DNA of 64,000 nt from Fictibacillus nanhaiensis. GTDB taxonomy: Bacteria > Bacillota > Bacilli > Bacillales > Fictibacillaceae. This document shows, piece by piece, positions 54,120 through 62,815 of this stretch. The translations under genes were made by a program, and so were the position numbers. A model generated the notes under the pieces. That model saw nothing but the letters and a program-made list of their open reading frames with translations, did not search any database and was not told the DNA's origin. Each line of letters begins with the position of its first letter. Positions within the stretch are counted from its first letter, which is position 1. Location: contig NZ_JAHVJO010000001.1 of NCBI RefSeq assembly GCF_019801215.1, positions 1,116,001-1,180,000 of the forward strand, given 5' to 3'.

Positions 54120-55742
54120 CTATAGGTAGACAATTTTATGTTTTTCATTAAATGAAAAAGGGTGTTCTACTAGTTGTTTAATAAGGTCTGGTCCCCATTC
54201 ATTCGCAAATTGATAGACGTTCCAGACTCTTTCTTGCAAGACGTTACCAGGTTTAAGTTCGAGCATGATCTCATCAAATTCTGCCAACGGTTTCTTCACT
54301 TTTCTTCTTATCCGTTGTTCCATTTTTTGTTCGATATAATGAATCTCACCAAAGACTCGGTTTAGATTCTTTTCAGTAACAGGCAGCAAGGCAAAATCAA
54401 TGTTTTCAGCTAACTTCATTAATTGAGAATACGATTGTGCGATCTCTGCTTTTACTCTTTCTATCGTATCGTTTGTCTCTACTGGTCTATTTTTTTCAAA
54501 CCATTCTCTTTTGTAGTCTTCTGTGCCATTCTCTATTACGTTTTTAACGGTTAACTGTTTGGAAGCTAAAAGTTGGTCCGTGTTTTCAAGAACAAGTGTA
54601 AGCGAAAGCCGTTGCGTAAGGATAGGCATTTTTCTATCAAAATGATGAAAAATCTCTCCTAAAGCAGCCCAGTATGAGATTTCTCCAGGTCCTGCAATAA
54701 AGGATAAGGTAGGCAGGAGAAACTCTTGCATCAAAGGCCGCGTAACCACATTGTTACTAAATTTCTCTGGATAATCTAACGCTTCTTTCAACAGCTTTTC
54801 TTCTGATATAACAAAATCTTTTTCTTTAGAGGTATAACCTTCTTCAGATCGATACAAAAGAATTCTTTCTCCATTTTTTGTATAAAACAAATGTGCGTTA
54901 TCAGGCTGAACTTCAATCGGATCTTGAAATCCTTTTTCATTCAATCTCTTTGTTTGAGAAATAAAGGCTTTATCAATTTCAGAATTGTTTATGATCATCT
55001 TCTTTAAGTAAGAAGATTGCAGTTTTTTAAATGCCGGATCACCTGAATCCAATAATATTAAACCCTCATCAGAAAACCATTTTGCAAGTAGTTTAGCAAA
55101 GAACGTAACGATTGAGTCCGAATCATGCAGAATCCGCTGTGTTTCAGCAAGAAAATCCTGAGTGTACGCCGTTTCTCCGAAAGATCGAAACACTTCCACC
55201 AACCATGGCTTGACATCATCGGGATTCCACCTCCAAAGAGAAGCAGACGACTTTACAGCAGTAGCTGACTTTAACGAGATTTTTTTTGCTGTATCATTTT
55301 TCGGAATCATCACATGATTAATCTCATCCATATCATGATCTTCGCCAGCGATCCAAAATACTGGAGCTACTGGTACGCCAAGTTCTTTCTCAGCTTGTTT
55401 AGCAAGCTGGATCGTACTGATACACTTATAGATTACAAGAAGAGGCCCAGTGAGAAGTCCGGCTTGCTGACCGCCAACAACTGCTAATCCTTCAGGATGG
55501 TGCAGTTTTTGTATGTTTTCAACAGTGTTAGATGAATTTCCAATTTTTCGATTGTATGCTAACAAATACTCTGTAAGTTCTTTTCTAGGAAATAAATGAC
55601 GCTTCAGTTCCTGCTGTCTTTTTGCCCATTCTCCGTTATCAAATGATGTCTTATAATCAAAAAACCGAGCAACTTCCGAATCTCCGTTGGAGTACCCTTT
55701 TAGAAATGGTGATGTTTGAAGATTCATTTCCTCCAGTCTCAT
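54120..55742 (-). CDS. bshC: Bacillithiol synthase, putative cysteine-adding enzyme BshC
   Basis: Last step of bacillithiol (low-molecular-weight thiol) synthesis, joining cysteine to GlcN-malate. The 540-residue product shows the BshC core: GGQQAGLLTGPL, VFWIAGEDHDMDEINH and GPGEISYWAALGE. A coiled coil lies near 450-500. ATG 55742 is about nine bases after AAAGGA. It is the usual gene before mraZ in Bacilli (yllA in B. subtilis). Confidence 0.93.
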   Translation of the reverse strand: MRLEEMNLQTSPFLKGYSNGDSEVARFFDYKTSFDNGEWAKRQQELKRHLFPRKELTEYLLAYNRKIGNSSNTVENIQKLHHPEGLAVVGGQQAGLLTGPLLVIYKCISTIQLAKQAEKELGVPVAPVFWIAGEDHDMDEINHVMIPKNDTAKKISLKSATAVKSSASLWRWNPDDVKPWLVEVFRSFGETAYTQDFLAETQRILHDSDSIVTFFAKLLAKWFSDEGLILLDSGDPAFKKLQSSYLKKMIINNSEIDKAFISQTKRLNEKGFQDPIEVQPDNAHLFYTKNGERILLYRSEEGYTSKEKDFVISEEKLLKEALDYPEKFSNNVVTRPLMQEFLLPTLSFIAGPGEISYWAALGEIFHHFDRKMPILTQRLSLTLVLENTDQLLASKQLTVKNVIENGTEDYKREWFEKNRPVETNDTIERVKAEIAQSYSQLMKLAENIDFALLPVTEKNLNRVFGEIHYIEQKMEQRIRRKVKKPLAEFDEIMLELKPGNVLQERVWNVYQFANEWGPDLIKQLVEHPFSFNEKHKIVYL

Positions 55743-55821
55743 TTTGTACTTCCTTTCTGCGTGTCAATAACATCCTAACCGAGTATAGCAAATATTCATC
55801 CAAGACAATAAAAGATTTGCT

Positions 55822-56205
55822 CTATATTTCTAATATGCGATCAATGATTCCATATGTCATTAATAAAAAATAACCGAACGAAAGAATCAAGAACTGCAGA
55901 CGCCAATTTAACGTTAGTATTTTACCGACCGATAGTTCAATGTCATTTTTCCAGATGAACAGGGTAAAAAGTAAACAACCCGTTAAAAACAATAAAATGA
56001 GGACCCAATAATAAGATTGGCCCCAAATTTCTACACTCATTCTTTCAATGGCGATAAATAAGAAAAAGGTTGTAAAATCTGTTCCGGTTTTAAAGGCTTT
56101 TTTTCTTTTTCCCGTTAACTTATAAACACTTTTGTTTACAATAAAAAAAACAATGTACGGTACTGTTATTAAAGTAGCAATAATGGCTCCTAAAACGCTA
56201 GACAA
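55822..56205 (-). CDS. DUF3397 family membrane protein
   Basis: 127 residues with four hydrophobic segments (about 4-22, 44-62, 66-85, 105-125) and a DUF3397-like layout, including KAFKTGTDFTTFFLF. Bacillus genomes often have this family beside panE and bshC. It starts 4 bp after the panE stop. Function unknown. Confidence 0.8.
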   Translation of the reverse strand: MSSVLGAIIATLITVPYIVFFIVNKSVYKLTGKRKKAFKTGTDFTTFFLFIAIERMSVEIWGQSYYWVLILLFLTGCLLFTLFIWKNDIELSVGKILTLNWRLQFLILSFGYFLLMTYGIIDRILEI

Positions 56206-56209
56206 TCAC

Positions 56210-57103
56210 TCATCCTCTCCAATCCAAGGCTTTCACCGCAAGATAAACAAACTCCGAAAAGGGTAAATGCAGGTCTCGTTTTTTTCCAAGTTTTAATATT
56301 TCCCCCGTAATCGAATCTATTTCCGTTTGCTCGCCAATTTCAACGCTCTTAAACATAGAAGAGCGGTTTAAAGAAGTAGTTCTGCAGAGTGATAACAATT
56401 CCTTCCATAATTCATCCCGTTTGAATTCCATTTGTAACACTATGATGGTTTCATCAAATAGCCGGTTCATCAAACTCAAAGCATATTTATTCTCTAAGAG
56501 TTCACCGTTTGTGATTCTAAGCATCGCTGTTACAGGATTAATGGAGGCATTCATTACTAATTTTTCGAAAAGCATGCGTTCATAATCCTGTTCAACAACA
56601 ATCGGAAATGTAGGGTTATTAAAAATAGATTGCCAGTCACCACATCTGTTTCCTCTATACGAAGAGATTTTAATCCGACCTGAACCTAAATGATTTACCA
56701 TGGAATACCCATCTCTTCCAGCACCATGTTCCACTACACCAACACATATATCTTTTTGTACAACTGTATTTAAAAAGGTAAGATGACTAATTCCATTTTG
56801 TAAAAATAGACAAGAAAGGGATGCATACTGTTGATCTTTTAAAAAACTTAATTCTTCAATAGCGGTTTGCTTTACAGCAATCACACACCGCTCTTCACTA
56901 CCCGAAAACGCCTGAATCGGTTTACTTTGAACGGGTACAGAATGTTTTTTTCTGTTTTTATCACGATATGTAATTCCTGAAGCGTTTAATTTTTGAGCTT
57001 GTTCTTCTGTCCTCGTATAAATAACAGGCTCTACTCCATTCATCTTTAGAAAATAAGAAACTAATAAACCGATCGCTCCTCCGCCGATTACACATACTTT
57101 CAT
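56210..57103 (-). CDS. panE: 2-Dehydropantoate 2-reductase (PanE/ApbA family)
   Basis: NADPH enzyme making pantoate for vitamin B5. The 297-residue product has the N-terminal dinucleotide motif VCVIGGGAIGLLVSY (GxGxxG), VKQTAIEE with the conserved Lys, and KLVMNASINPVTAM with the catalytic Lys and Asn. A frame extension to 57118 is ruled out because ATG 57103 lies six bases after GGAGG. It is the ylbQ-type copy; which of several paralogues is the true PanE cannot be read here. Confidence 0.88.
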   Translation of the reverse strand: MKVCVIGGGAIGLLVSYFLKMNGVEPVIYTRTEEQAQKLNASGITYRDKNRKKHSVPVQSKPIQAFSGSEERCVIAVKQTAIEELSFLKDQQYASLSCLFLQNGISHLTFLNTVVQKDICVGVVEHGAGRDGYSMVNHLGSGRIKISSYRGNRCGDWQSIFNNPTFPIVVEQDYERMLFEKLVMNASINPVTAMLRITNGELLENKYALSLMNRLFDETIIVLQMEFKRDELWKELLSLCRTTSLNRSSMFKSVEIGEQTEIDSITGEILKLGKKRDLHLPFSEFVYLAVKALDWRG

Positions 57104-57181
57104 CTGTAGCCTCCACACATGTAAGTCATTTAGTATGATTTTACCATATTAAAGGAAAGTTTATGAAAACGAGTAGGGCAT

Positions 57182-57233
57182 AAAAAAAGCCGACATCCTG
57201 AAGTAGCGAGAGTCCCGCTCTTAAGATGTCAGC
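57182..57233 (-). terminator. Terminator after the carboxyltransferase gene
   Basis: GCTGACATCT (57233-57224) pairs with AGGATGTCGGC (57199-57189) with mismatches, a long loop holding a smaller GAGCGGGACTCTCGCTA hairpin, followed by TTTTTTTAT. Confidence 0.85.
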
Positions 57234-57242
57234 TCATTTAAA

Positions 57243-58781
57243 TCAAACAGGATAAACCGGATGCTTACGTTCACTAAAAACGATTTCTTTATTTTCATAA
57301 AAGGCAAATCTATTTTTCAATTCATCTCGAAGGGAAGATGGTGAAACAATATCATCAATGATCATTTCTGAAGCAAGCTTATAAATATCAATATGTTCTT
57401 TATATTCTTGCTGTTTTTGCTGAACGAATTGAATTCTTTCTTTCATGTCTTCAATCTCGTTTATTTTGTTGGAATAAACAGCATTCACCGCTGCCTCAGG
57501 ACCCATTACTGCAATTTGAGCAGTAGGAAGTGCTAAACAGCAATCAGGTTCAAAGGCAGGACCTGCCATCGCATAAAGTCCAGCACCGTATGCTTTTCGA
57601 ACGATAACAGAAATCTTAGGAACGGTTACATCACTCATAGCAGCGATTAATTTTGCTCCGTGTCTAATAATTCCCGCTCTCTCCACTTTTGTACCAATCA
57701 TAAACCCTGGTACGTCCGATAAGAAAAGAAGAGGAATCGAGAACGCGTCACACAGTGTGATGAATTTTGCAGCTTTATCTGCAGAATCTACAAACAAAAC
57801 TCCGCCTTTTACTCTAGGCTGATTCGCAATAATACCAACTGGCTTTCCATCGATTCGACCAAAACCTGTTACAATTTCTTGAGCGAACAGCTTTTTCATT
57901 TCAAAAAAGCTTCCTTCATCAATCAGTCCATCAATAAACTCATACATATCAAATGGAACGTTTTGATTTTCTGGTACGATCTCTTCAAGCTCTCTTCCTG
58001 GTTTTGGTGAAGCAGCTTCCGTTACAGGTGCCTTTTCCTTGTAATTCACAGGAAAGTAAGTGAGATAACGGCGTGCTTCTTCAATCGCTTCTGTTTCATT
58101 TGCAGCTAAAACATCGCCACAGCCGCTGATTGAACAGTGCATTCTTGCTCCGCCCATCTCTTCAAGCGTCACCTTTTCTCCGATTACTTTTTCCGCCATA
58201 CGAGGGCTTCCTAAATACATGGAAGCATTCTGATCAACCATGATTACAACATCACAAAATGCTGGAATATATGCACCTCCAGCTGCAGATGGACCAAAGA
58301 GAATGCAGATTTGAGGAACCATTCCTGACATTTTTACTTGATTGTAAAAAATTTTCCCTGCTCCTCTGCGGTTAGGGAACATATCAATTTGATCTGTGAT
58401 ACGAGCTCCAGCTGAATCAACAAGATAAAGCATCGGAACTTTAAGTTTTTGAGCTGTTTCTTGAATGCGAATGATTTTCTCGACCGTTCGTGCTCCCCAT
58501 GAACCAGCTTTAACGGTTGAATCATTCGCCATTACACAAACTGTCTTACCACCCATTTTTCCGATAGCCGTTACAACACCATCTGCCGGAAGGTCACCAG
58601 CCTGATTGTTGGCGAACTTTGCATCTTCAACAGAGTATTCTCCGTTATCAAACAAAAGTTTTAATCGGTCGCGGACAAACATCTTATTTTGAGCACTATT
58701 TTTTTCGTGATATTTTTGTGCACCGCCAGCTTCGATCTGGTCTATTTTTTCCTTTAAATGTTCTTCTAATTTTGCAACCAT
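57243..58781 (-). CDS. Acyl-CoA carboxylase, carboxyltransferase subunit
   Basis: Transfers carboxyl from carboxybiotin to an acyl-CoA (propionyl-, methylcrotonyl- or a related CoA). The 512-residue product has both crotonase-like halves of a PccB/MccB-type subunit: KMGGKTVCVMANDSTVKAGS, LVDSAGARI and GPSAAGGAYIPAFCD in the first, and FLSDVPGFMIGTKVE with KAYGAGLYAMAGPAF in the second. ATG 58781, six bases after AAGGAGG, is preferred to 58784. It is the last gene of the biotin carboxylase cluster, with a palindrome and possible promoter just upstream. The acyl substrate is not decidable by eye. Confidence 0.9.
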   Translation of the reverse strand: MVAKLEEHLKEKIDQIEAGGAQKYHEKNSAQNKMFVRDRLKLLFDNGEYSVEDAKFANNQAGDLPADGVVTAIGKMGGKTVCVMANDSTVKAGSWGARTVEKIIRIQETAQKLKVPMLYLVDSAGARITDQIDMFPNRRGAGKIFYNQVKMSGMVPQICILFGPSAAGGAYIPAFCDVVIMVDQNASMYLGSPRMAEKVIGEKVTLEEMGGARMHCSISGCGDVLAANETEAIEEARRYLTYFPVNYKEKAPVTEAASPKPGRELEEIVPENQNVPFDMYEFIDGLIDEGSFFEMKKLFAQEIVTGFGRIDGKPVGIIANQPRVKGGVLFVDSADKAAKFITLCDAFSIPLLFLSDVPGFMIGTKVERAGIIRHGAKLIAAMSDVTVPKISVIVRKAYGAGLYAMAGPAFEPDCCLALPTAQIAVMGPEAAVNAVYSNKINEIEDMKERIQFVQQKQQEYKEHIDIYKLASEMIIDDIVSPSSLRDELKNRFAFYENKEIVFSERKHPVYPV

Positions 58782-58802
58782 CATGTACCTCCTTAAAGAG
58801 AG

Positions 58803-58823
58803 TGAGCGCTCGCTCAGATTGTA
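58803..58823 (-). promoter_or_regulatory. Palindromic operator-like site with -10 box before the carboxyltransferase gene
   Basis: TGAGCGCTCGCTCA (58803-58816) is an inverted repeat of 6-bp arms (TGAGCG / CGCTCA) around 2 bp, typical of TetR-type sites. TACAAT (58823-58818 on the minus strand) adjoins it; the -35 (GTCACA, 19 bp up) is weak. It lies between the biotin carrier stop and the next gene. Confidence 0.5.
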
Positions 58824-58833
58824 TGCAGATTTT

Positions 58834-59046
58834 TTATTTTAATGTGACGAGAACGTCTCCCTCGTTAACAAAATCACCTGAAGCAAATTTAATGTTTTCT
58901 ACTGTTCCGGCATCTGTAGCATCAACAGGAATCTCCATTTTCATAGACTCTAAAATGATTACCGTTTGTCCAGCAGTTATTTCATCACCTTCACTCACTA
59001 ATACTTGCCATACTGTACCTGCCATAGAAGCTGTTATCTCTTTCAT
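58834..59046 (-). CDS. Small biotin/lipoyl carrier protein
   Basis: 70-residue single domain that carries biotin between the carboxylase and the carboxyltransferase. ILESMKMEIP (about 31-40) has the biotinylated Lys, and TAGQTVI and GDVLVTLK complete the barrel. This is a free-standing carrier, unlike the long AccB of fatty acid synthesis. Starts after GGGGAG, 19 bp from the biotin carboxylase stop. Confidence 0.93.
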   Translation of the reverse strand: MKEITASMAGTVWQVLVSEGDEITAGQTVIILESMKMEIPVDATDAGTVENIKFASGDFVNEGDVLVTLK

Positions 59047-59065
59047 ATTTCTCTCCCCTTTTATG

Positions 59066-60409
59066 TTACGGTTTACTTACAGATCGTTTACTTAAGAAAC
59101 TCGTTGTGTATTCTCCATTTAAAAATTCTTCTTCAATCAATAGATTTTGAAATAGAGGGACATTGGATTTCAATCCGCTAATTTTGATTTCTCCAAAGAA
59201 CTTTTTAGCATTTTTTAAACATCCTATTCGATTGGAATCGCTTACAATAATCTTCGCAATCATGGGATCATAAAAAGGTGTAACCTGGTTTCCTTCTTCA
59301 TAGCCTGAGTCAATTCTAACCTGATCCATTTTTGGCCATTTCAGCTCTTCAATTTTACCGGGAGAAGGAAAGAATGTAACCGGATCTTCTGCATACAGTC
59401 TAAATTCGATCGCATGCCCTTTGCAGATGATTTCGTCTTGAGTAAGCGGCAACTTTTCCCCTTGTGCAATTTGAATCTGCCACCTTACTAGATCAAGACC
59501 CGTAATGGACTCAGTAACAGGGTGTTCTACCTGCAAGCGAGTGTTCATTTCTAAAAAGTAGAAATCTCCATTTTCACTTACTACAAACTCAACTGTTCCT
59601 GCATTAACATAGTTCACAGCTTTAGCCGCCTCTATTGCAGCACTCGTAATTTTAGACCGTAAACTTTCGGTTAAAAACGGTGAAGGAGACTCTTCTACTA
59701 CTTTTTGATTTCGTCTTTGGATGCTGCAGTCACGTTCGAAAAGGTGAACAATATTTCCATGTGTGTCACCCATGATTTGCACTTCAATATGTCTTGCATT
59801 CTCGATATATTTTTCGATAAACATTCTTCCTGAACCAAAATAATTCTTTGCACGTTGCTGACTGGAGATAAAATGTTTATGAAGATCTTCTTCATTTTCA
59901 CACTTTACCATTCCGATGCCGCCCCCACCGCTGCTCGCTTTAAGCATAACTGGATAGCCGATCTGCTCTGCAAGCTTTATACCTTCTTCAACATCTCCAA
60001 TAGGCTCAATCGTTCCGGGTACAATTGGAACCCCCGCTTGCTGCATCGTTTTACGAGCCATGATCTTGTCACCCATCCACTCAATGGTTTGAGGGGATGG
60101 CCCAATAAACGTAATTCCAGCTTGTTCTATTTTTTTGGCAAATTCATCATTTTCAGATAAAAGACCATAACCTGGGTGAATAGCGTCCACCTTATGGTTG
60201 ATAGCCGCTTCTAAAATTACTTCACTCTGCAAGTAGGATTTGGCAACCGGAGATTCCCCAATATGTATAGCTTCATCTGCTGCTTTTACAAATGGGAGGT
60301 CTTTGTCTGCATCAGAATAAACGGCAACCGTTTCAATATTCATCTCCTTACACGTTTGGATAATGCGAAGTGCGATTTCTCCACGATTTGCGATTAAGAT
60401 TTTTTTCAT
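59066..60409 (-). CDS. Biotin carboxylase subunit of an acyl-CoA carboxylase
   Basis: ATP-grasp enzyme that carboxylates biotin. The 447-residue product has MKKILIANRGEIALRII, the glycine-rich ATP loop KASSGGGGIGMV (about 158-169), the RDCSIQRRNQKVVEESPSP motif and EMNTRLQVEHPVTE with catalytic residues. The frame reads back to 60451, but ATG 60409, six bases after AAGGAGG, is the natural start. Grouped with a separate carrier and a PccB-type subunit, it is likely catabolic rather than the fatty-acid-synthesis AccC. A cre-like site is upstream. Confidence 0.9.
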   Translation of the reverse strand: MKKILIANRGEIALRIIQTCKEMNIETVAVYSDADKDLPFVKAADEAIHIGESPVAKSYLQSEVILEAAINHKVDAIHPGYGLLSENDEFAKKIEQAGITFIGPSPQTIEWMGDKIMARKTMQQAGVPIVPGTIEPIGDVEEGIKLAEQIGYPVMLKASSGGGGIGMVKCENEEDLHKHFISSQQRAKNYFGSGRMFIEKYIENARHIEVQIMGDTHGNIVHLFERDCSIQRRNQKVVEESPSPFLTESLRSKITSAAIEAAKAVNYVNAGTVEFVVSENGDFYFLEMNTRLQVEHPVTESITGLDLVRWQIQIAQGEKLPLTQDEIICKGHAIEFRLYAEDPVTFFPSPGKIEELKWPKMDQVRIDSGYEEGNQVTPFYDPMIAKIIVSDSNRIGCLKNAKKFFGEIKISGLKSNVPLFQNLLIEEEFLNGEYTTSFLSKRSVSKP

Positions 60410-60469
60410 AATCATCCTCCTTCCTGTTGTCAACATTACGTTTTTCGACAAAAAAGGTAAATTTCCTTT

Positions 60470-60485
60470 TTGTAAGCGTAAACTA
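60470..60485. promoter_or_regulatory. CcpA cre-like site in the acc / ylbP divergent region
   Basis: TTGTAAGCGTAAACTA matches the cre consensus WTGNAARCGNWWWCAW at all but one fixed position. It lies in the divergent gap, 60 bases upstream of the biotin carboxylase start and 90 upstream of the GNAT gene. Confidence 0.6.
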
Positions 60486-60574
60486 AACGAATATTTTATT
60501 TTTAAAGAATTTTTAGCCTAATTAGTATATACTATATCTATAGAGAAAAGTACAGGATGTTTGGGGGAGAGAAA

Positions 60575-61054
60575 ATGGTTAAATACGAAGTGAAAAAGCT
60601 CTTAGTTAACTATAAAACTTTAGAAGAGTTCAAACAATTCAAGGAGTATGGTGTACAGGAACTGTCCATGCTTGAGGATCTTCAAGAGAATATGATTGAA
60701 AATGACAGCGAGTCCCCTTTTTACGGAATTTATTATGGTGATAAGCTAGTGGCCAGAATGAGTTTATATCAAATTGAAGCTGCCTACGATCAGTATTTTG
60801 ATCCGCCACAAGATTATTTAGAATTATGGAAACTCGAGGTTCTTCCTCATCATCAAACAAAGGGACTTGGCAGAGCACTTGTTGAATTTGCTAAAACTTT
60901 TTCCTTGCCAATCAAGACGAACGGAAGACAACAATCCGGAGGTTTCTGGGAAAAGATGGGATTCGAGGCTGTTACCTATAATAAAGATCGTGACCGCGGT
61001 CAAAATCCATATGTATGGTACCCTACAGGGGTTAGTGAACAACGGTTAGCTTAA
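60575..61054 (+). CDS. ylbP: GNAT family acetyltransferase (YlbP-like)
   Basis: 159-residue GNAT-fold protein with KLEVLPHHQTKGLGRALVEFA, the acetyl-CoA pyrophosphate loop (HQTKGLG), and a C-terminal FWEKMGFEAV segment. The substrate is unknown. ATG 60575 follows GGGGGAGAG; an in-frame ATG at 60557 lacks a binding site. In B. subtilis YlbP occupies the same place beside rsfA-like ylbO. Transcribed opposite to both neighbours. Confidence 0.87.
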   Translation: MVKYEVKKLLVNYKTLEEFKQFKEYGVQELSMLEDLQENMIENDSESPFYGIYYGDKLVARMSLYQIEAAYDQYFDPPQDYLELWKLEVLPHHQTKGLGRALVEFAKTFSLPIKTNGRQQSGGFWEKMGFEAVTYNKDRDRGQNPYVWYPTGVSEQRLA

Positions 61055-61068
61055 TAAAATAAAATAAA

Positions 61069-61092
61069 AAAGATGGCGTCTGCCATCTTTTT
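61069..61092. terminator. Bidirectional terminator between ylbP and the rsfA-like gene
   Basis: AAAGATGGC gtct GCCATCTTT (61069-61089) with eight T on the plus side and A-rich sequence on the other, so it can end both convergent genes. Confidence 0.9.
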
Positions 61093-61093
61093 T

Positions 61094-61660
61094 TTAATTG
61101 CTTACAGGTACTTCTGTTAACTTCCTCGCTCTTTCCATAATCTGCAAAACTTCTTTATAGTCCTTGCAGACCGATTCATATTCCTTATTCATTTTATCTA
61201 GCTTATTTCTCAGAGTTCCATTCTCTTTTTTCATATGCTGTATTCTTGTTAGCAGGGCTTTATTTTCTGCTTCAAGATTTTTTGTTGTTGTACCTTCTGA
61301 TTGCAATTTCTGTAAAAATAGAATAATTTCCTGAAGAGAAAGATTCTTTTCTCTTTCATACTGATACGCTTCATCACTTAATGAAAAAGGATTTTCAACT
61401 TTATCAGACCCTTGTTGTTTTCTTTTTCTTTTATTACGCTCTTTACGAACCTTTTTTGCTTCTGCAATCGCTTTTTCGTATTGTTTACGAATAAGTGAAT
61501 TCCACCTAAACCCACAGGCAGCAGGAGTTCTTGTTAATTTTTCTCCTACTTCTTCAAATGCAACGAGCTGGGTACTTCCTTCGCGAATGTGCCTGAGTGT
61601 AACTTCTGCAAGTATAGCATCTTCGTCATTTGTCCAGGCATCCTGGCGCAAAATCGTCAT
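61094..61660 (-). CDS. ylbO: RsfA-family prespore-specific transcription regulator (YlbO-like)
   Basis: 188 residues: an N-terminal Myb/SANT-like DNA-binding part ([35 protein letters not shown], read in pieces at about 5-40) with the ACGFRWN motif, a basic linker ([12 protein letters not shown]) and a C-terminal coiled coil (about 100-180). RsfA-type proteins adjust sigma-F-dependent genes in the forespore. ATG 61660 follows GGGGGGATCAAA. A 10-bp inverted repeat flanks its upstream gap. Confidence 0.9.
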   Translation of the reverse strand: MTILRQDAWTNDEDAILAEVTLRHIREGSTQLVAFEEVGEKLTRTPAACGFRWNSLIRKQYEKAIAEAKKVRKERNKRKRKQQGSDKVENPFSLSDEAYQYEREKNLSLQEIILFLQKLQSEGTTTKNLEAENKALLTRIQHMKKENGTLRNKLDKMNKEYESVCKDYKEVLQIMERARKLTEVPVSN

Positions 61661-61670
61661 TTTGATCCCC

Positions 61671-61740
61671 CCATTTTAGTGGTTTGTAATAAGAATATGC
61701 TAGTACTAGATAAGATAGACTTTTTATTCTACTAAAATGG
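61671..61740. repeat. 10-bp inverted repeat upstream of the rsfA-like gene
   Basis: CCATTTTAGT (61671-61680) and ACTAAAATGG (61731-61740) are perfect inverted copies 50 bp apart, filling the gap between the enoyl-CoA hydratase and rsfA-like genes. Two operator half-sites for a looping regulator, possibly RsfA itself, or a stem are both possible. Confidence 0.6.
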
Positions 61741-61750
61741 AGAGAAATAC

Positions 61751-62512
61751 TTATTTCTTTAAAAATGCATCTACTCGTTTATGGTGCTCATCAGAGGCCC
61801 ACAGTTTTGCACATCTTTTAATTTCAAGCAGAACATTCTGTTTTATTTTTTGTGTATCGTATCTTTGGAGCTGTAATGCTTTGTATGAAGCAATGACTCC
61901 TAACGGCTGTTGCGTATATCTCTTTAAATACCGTTCTGTTTCTCTTTTGCTGCTGCCTTTAATCACATACTGAATAAAACCGCGATCCATCCCTTGCTTG
62001 GCTGTAATAGGAGATGAACTGTACAATAGATCCATTCCTTCAGCTTGCCCTACTCGCTCTAATAAGTAACTGCCGCCGCCCCAACCGGTCGTAATCCCTA
62101 ATCTACCCTGAATAAAGCCTACCTTTGCTTCAGCTCGCGCAAGCCTTATATCACAAGCTGCTGCTATCTCACATCCCCCTCCAACCGCCGAACCGTTCAA
62201 AAGGGCTACAGTTGGTTTTGTAAAGAAGAACAATTCGTCTAAAACTTTTCCCATTTGAGAGAGCATACCAAATGCCTCGTCTTCCGTTTTCAACGAATGA
62301 AACGCGCTTAAGTCACCGCCAGAGCAAAACGCTTTAGTTCCTGCCCCAGTAATCACGAGGATTTTAACATCCTCATCCATTTTTGCTCTTCTCAAGAGAG
62401 CTGTTAGTTCATTCATCACTTCAAAATTTATTGCATTTCTAACCGAAGGACGATTTAAAGTAATCCAGCCTATGTTATTTTCTTTATGCCACAGTACGGG
62501 TTTTTCACTCAA
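61751..62512 (-). CDS. Enoyl-CoA hydratase/isomerase family protein
   Basis: Crotonase-fold enzyme expected to hydrate or isomerise an acyl-CoA. The 253-residue product has FCSGGDLSAF and the CoA oxyanion loop VALLNGSAVGGGCEIAAACDIRLA (about 105-128), with GRLGITTGWGGG further on. Classic hydratases have Glu at two sites; the second position here is GITTGWGG, so hydratase chemistry is not certain. Starts at TTG 62512 after GGAGG. It is an extra gene relative to B. subtilis between rpmF and the rsfA-like gene. Confidence 0.85.
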   Translation of the reverse strand: MSEKPVLWHKENNIGWITLNRPSVRNAINFEVMNELTALLRRAKMDEDVKILVITGAGTKAFCSGGDLSAFHSLKTEDEAFGMLSQMGKVLDELFFFTKPTVALLNGSAVGGGCEIAAACDIRLARAEAKVGFIQGRLGITTGWGGGSYLLERVGQAEGMDLLYSSSPITAKQGMDRGFIQYVIKGSSKRETERYLKRYTQQPLGVIASYKALQLQRYDTQKIKQNVLLEIKRCAKLWASDEHHKRVDAFLKK

Positions 62513-62530
62513 TCCTTACACCTCCAATAA

Positions 62531-62546
62531 AAGAAAGCGCTTCTTT
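62531..62546. promoter_or_regulatory. Weak cre-like palindrome upstream of the enoyl-CoA hydratase
   Basis: AAGAAAGCGCTTCTTT is near-symmetric around the AAGCGCTT core of cre sites, with three mismatches to the full consensus. It lies just before the ribosome binding site. Confidence 0.35.
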
Positions 62547-62557
62547 TTATGTATATG

Positions 62558-62586
62558 AAAAAACAGGAAGCAAAAGCTTCCTGTTT
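62558..62586 (-). terminator. Terminator after rpmF
   Basis: AAACAGGAAGC / GCTTCCTGTTT hairpin (62561-62586) with a T tract on the minus strand, 5 bp past the rpmF stop. Confidence 0.88.
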
Positions 62587-62590
62587 TTCA

Positions 62591-62764
62591 TTACTTGCTA
62601 ACTACTTCTTTTCCTTTGTAAGATCCACACTCACGGCAAACGCGGTGAGATAACTTGTATTCTCCGCACTGTGGACACTTTACCATACCAGGCATGGAAA
62701 GCTTGTAGTGTGTACGACGCTTCGCTTGGCGAGTTTGTGAAGTTCTGCGAAAAGGTACTGCCAT
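62591..62764 (-). CDS. rpmF: Ribosomal protein L32
   Basis: 57-residue 50S protein, too short for the supplied ORF calls. It reads [17 protein letters not shown], then CPQCGEYK and [15 protein letters not shown]. The four cysteines form the zinc-binding version of L32. It follows ylbN, the usual partner, by about 50 bp. Confidence 0.95.
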   Translation of the reverse strand: MAVPFRRTSQTRQAKRRTHYKLSMPGMVKCPQCGEYKLSHRVCRECGSYKGKEVVSK

Positions 62765-62815
62765 TTTGTATCCACCTCCTTAAAGGTCATGAAAGAAACA
62801 TTATATCGTATTCTC

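Noticed and set aside
58619-59095. 158-codon plus-strand open frame across the acyl-CoA carboxylase genes
   Set aside because: It is antisense to three intact genes, lacks a start signal, and its sequence has no family resemblance.
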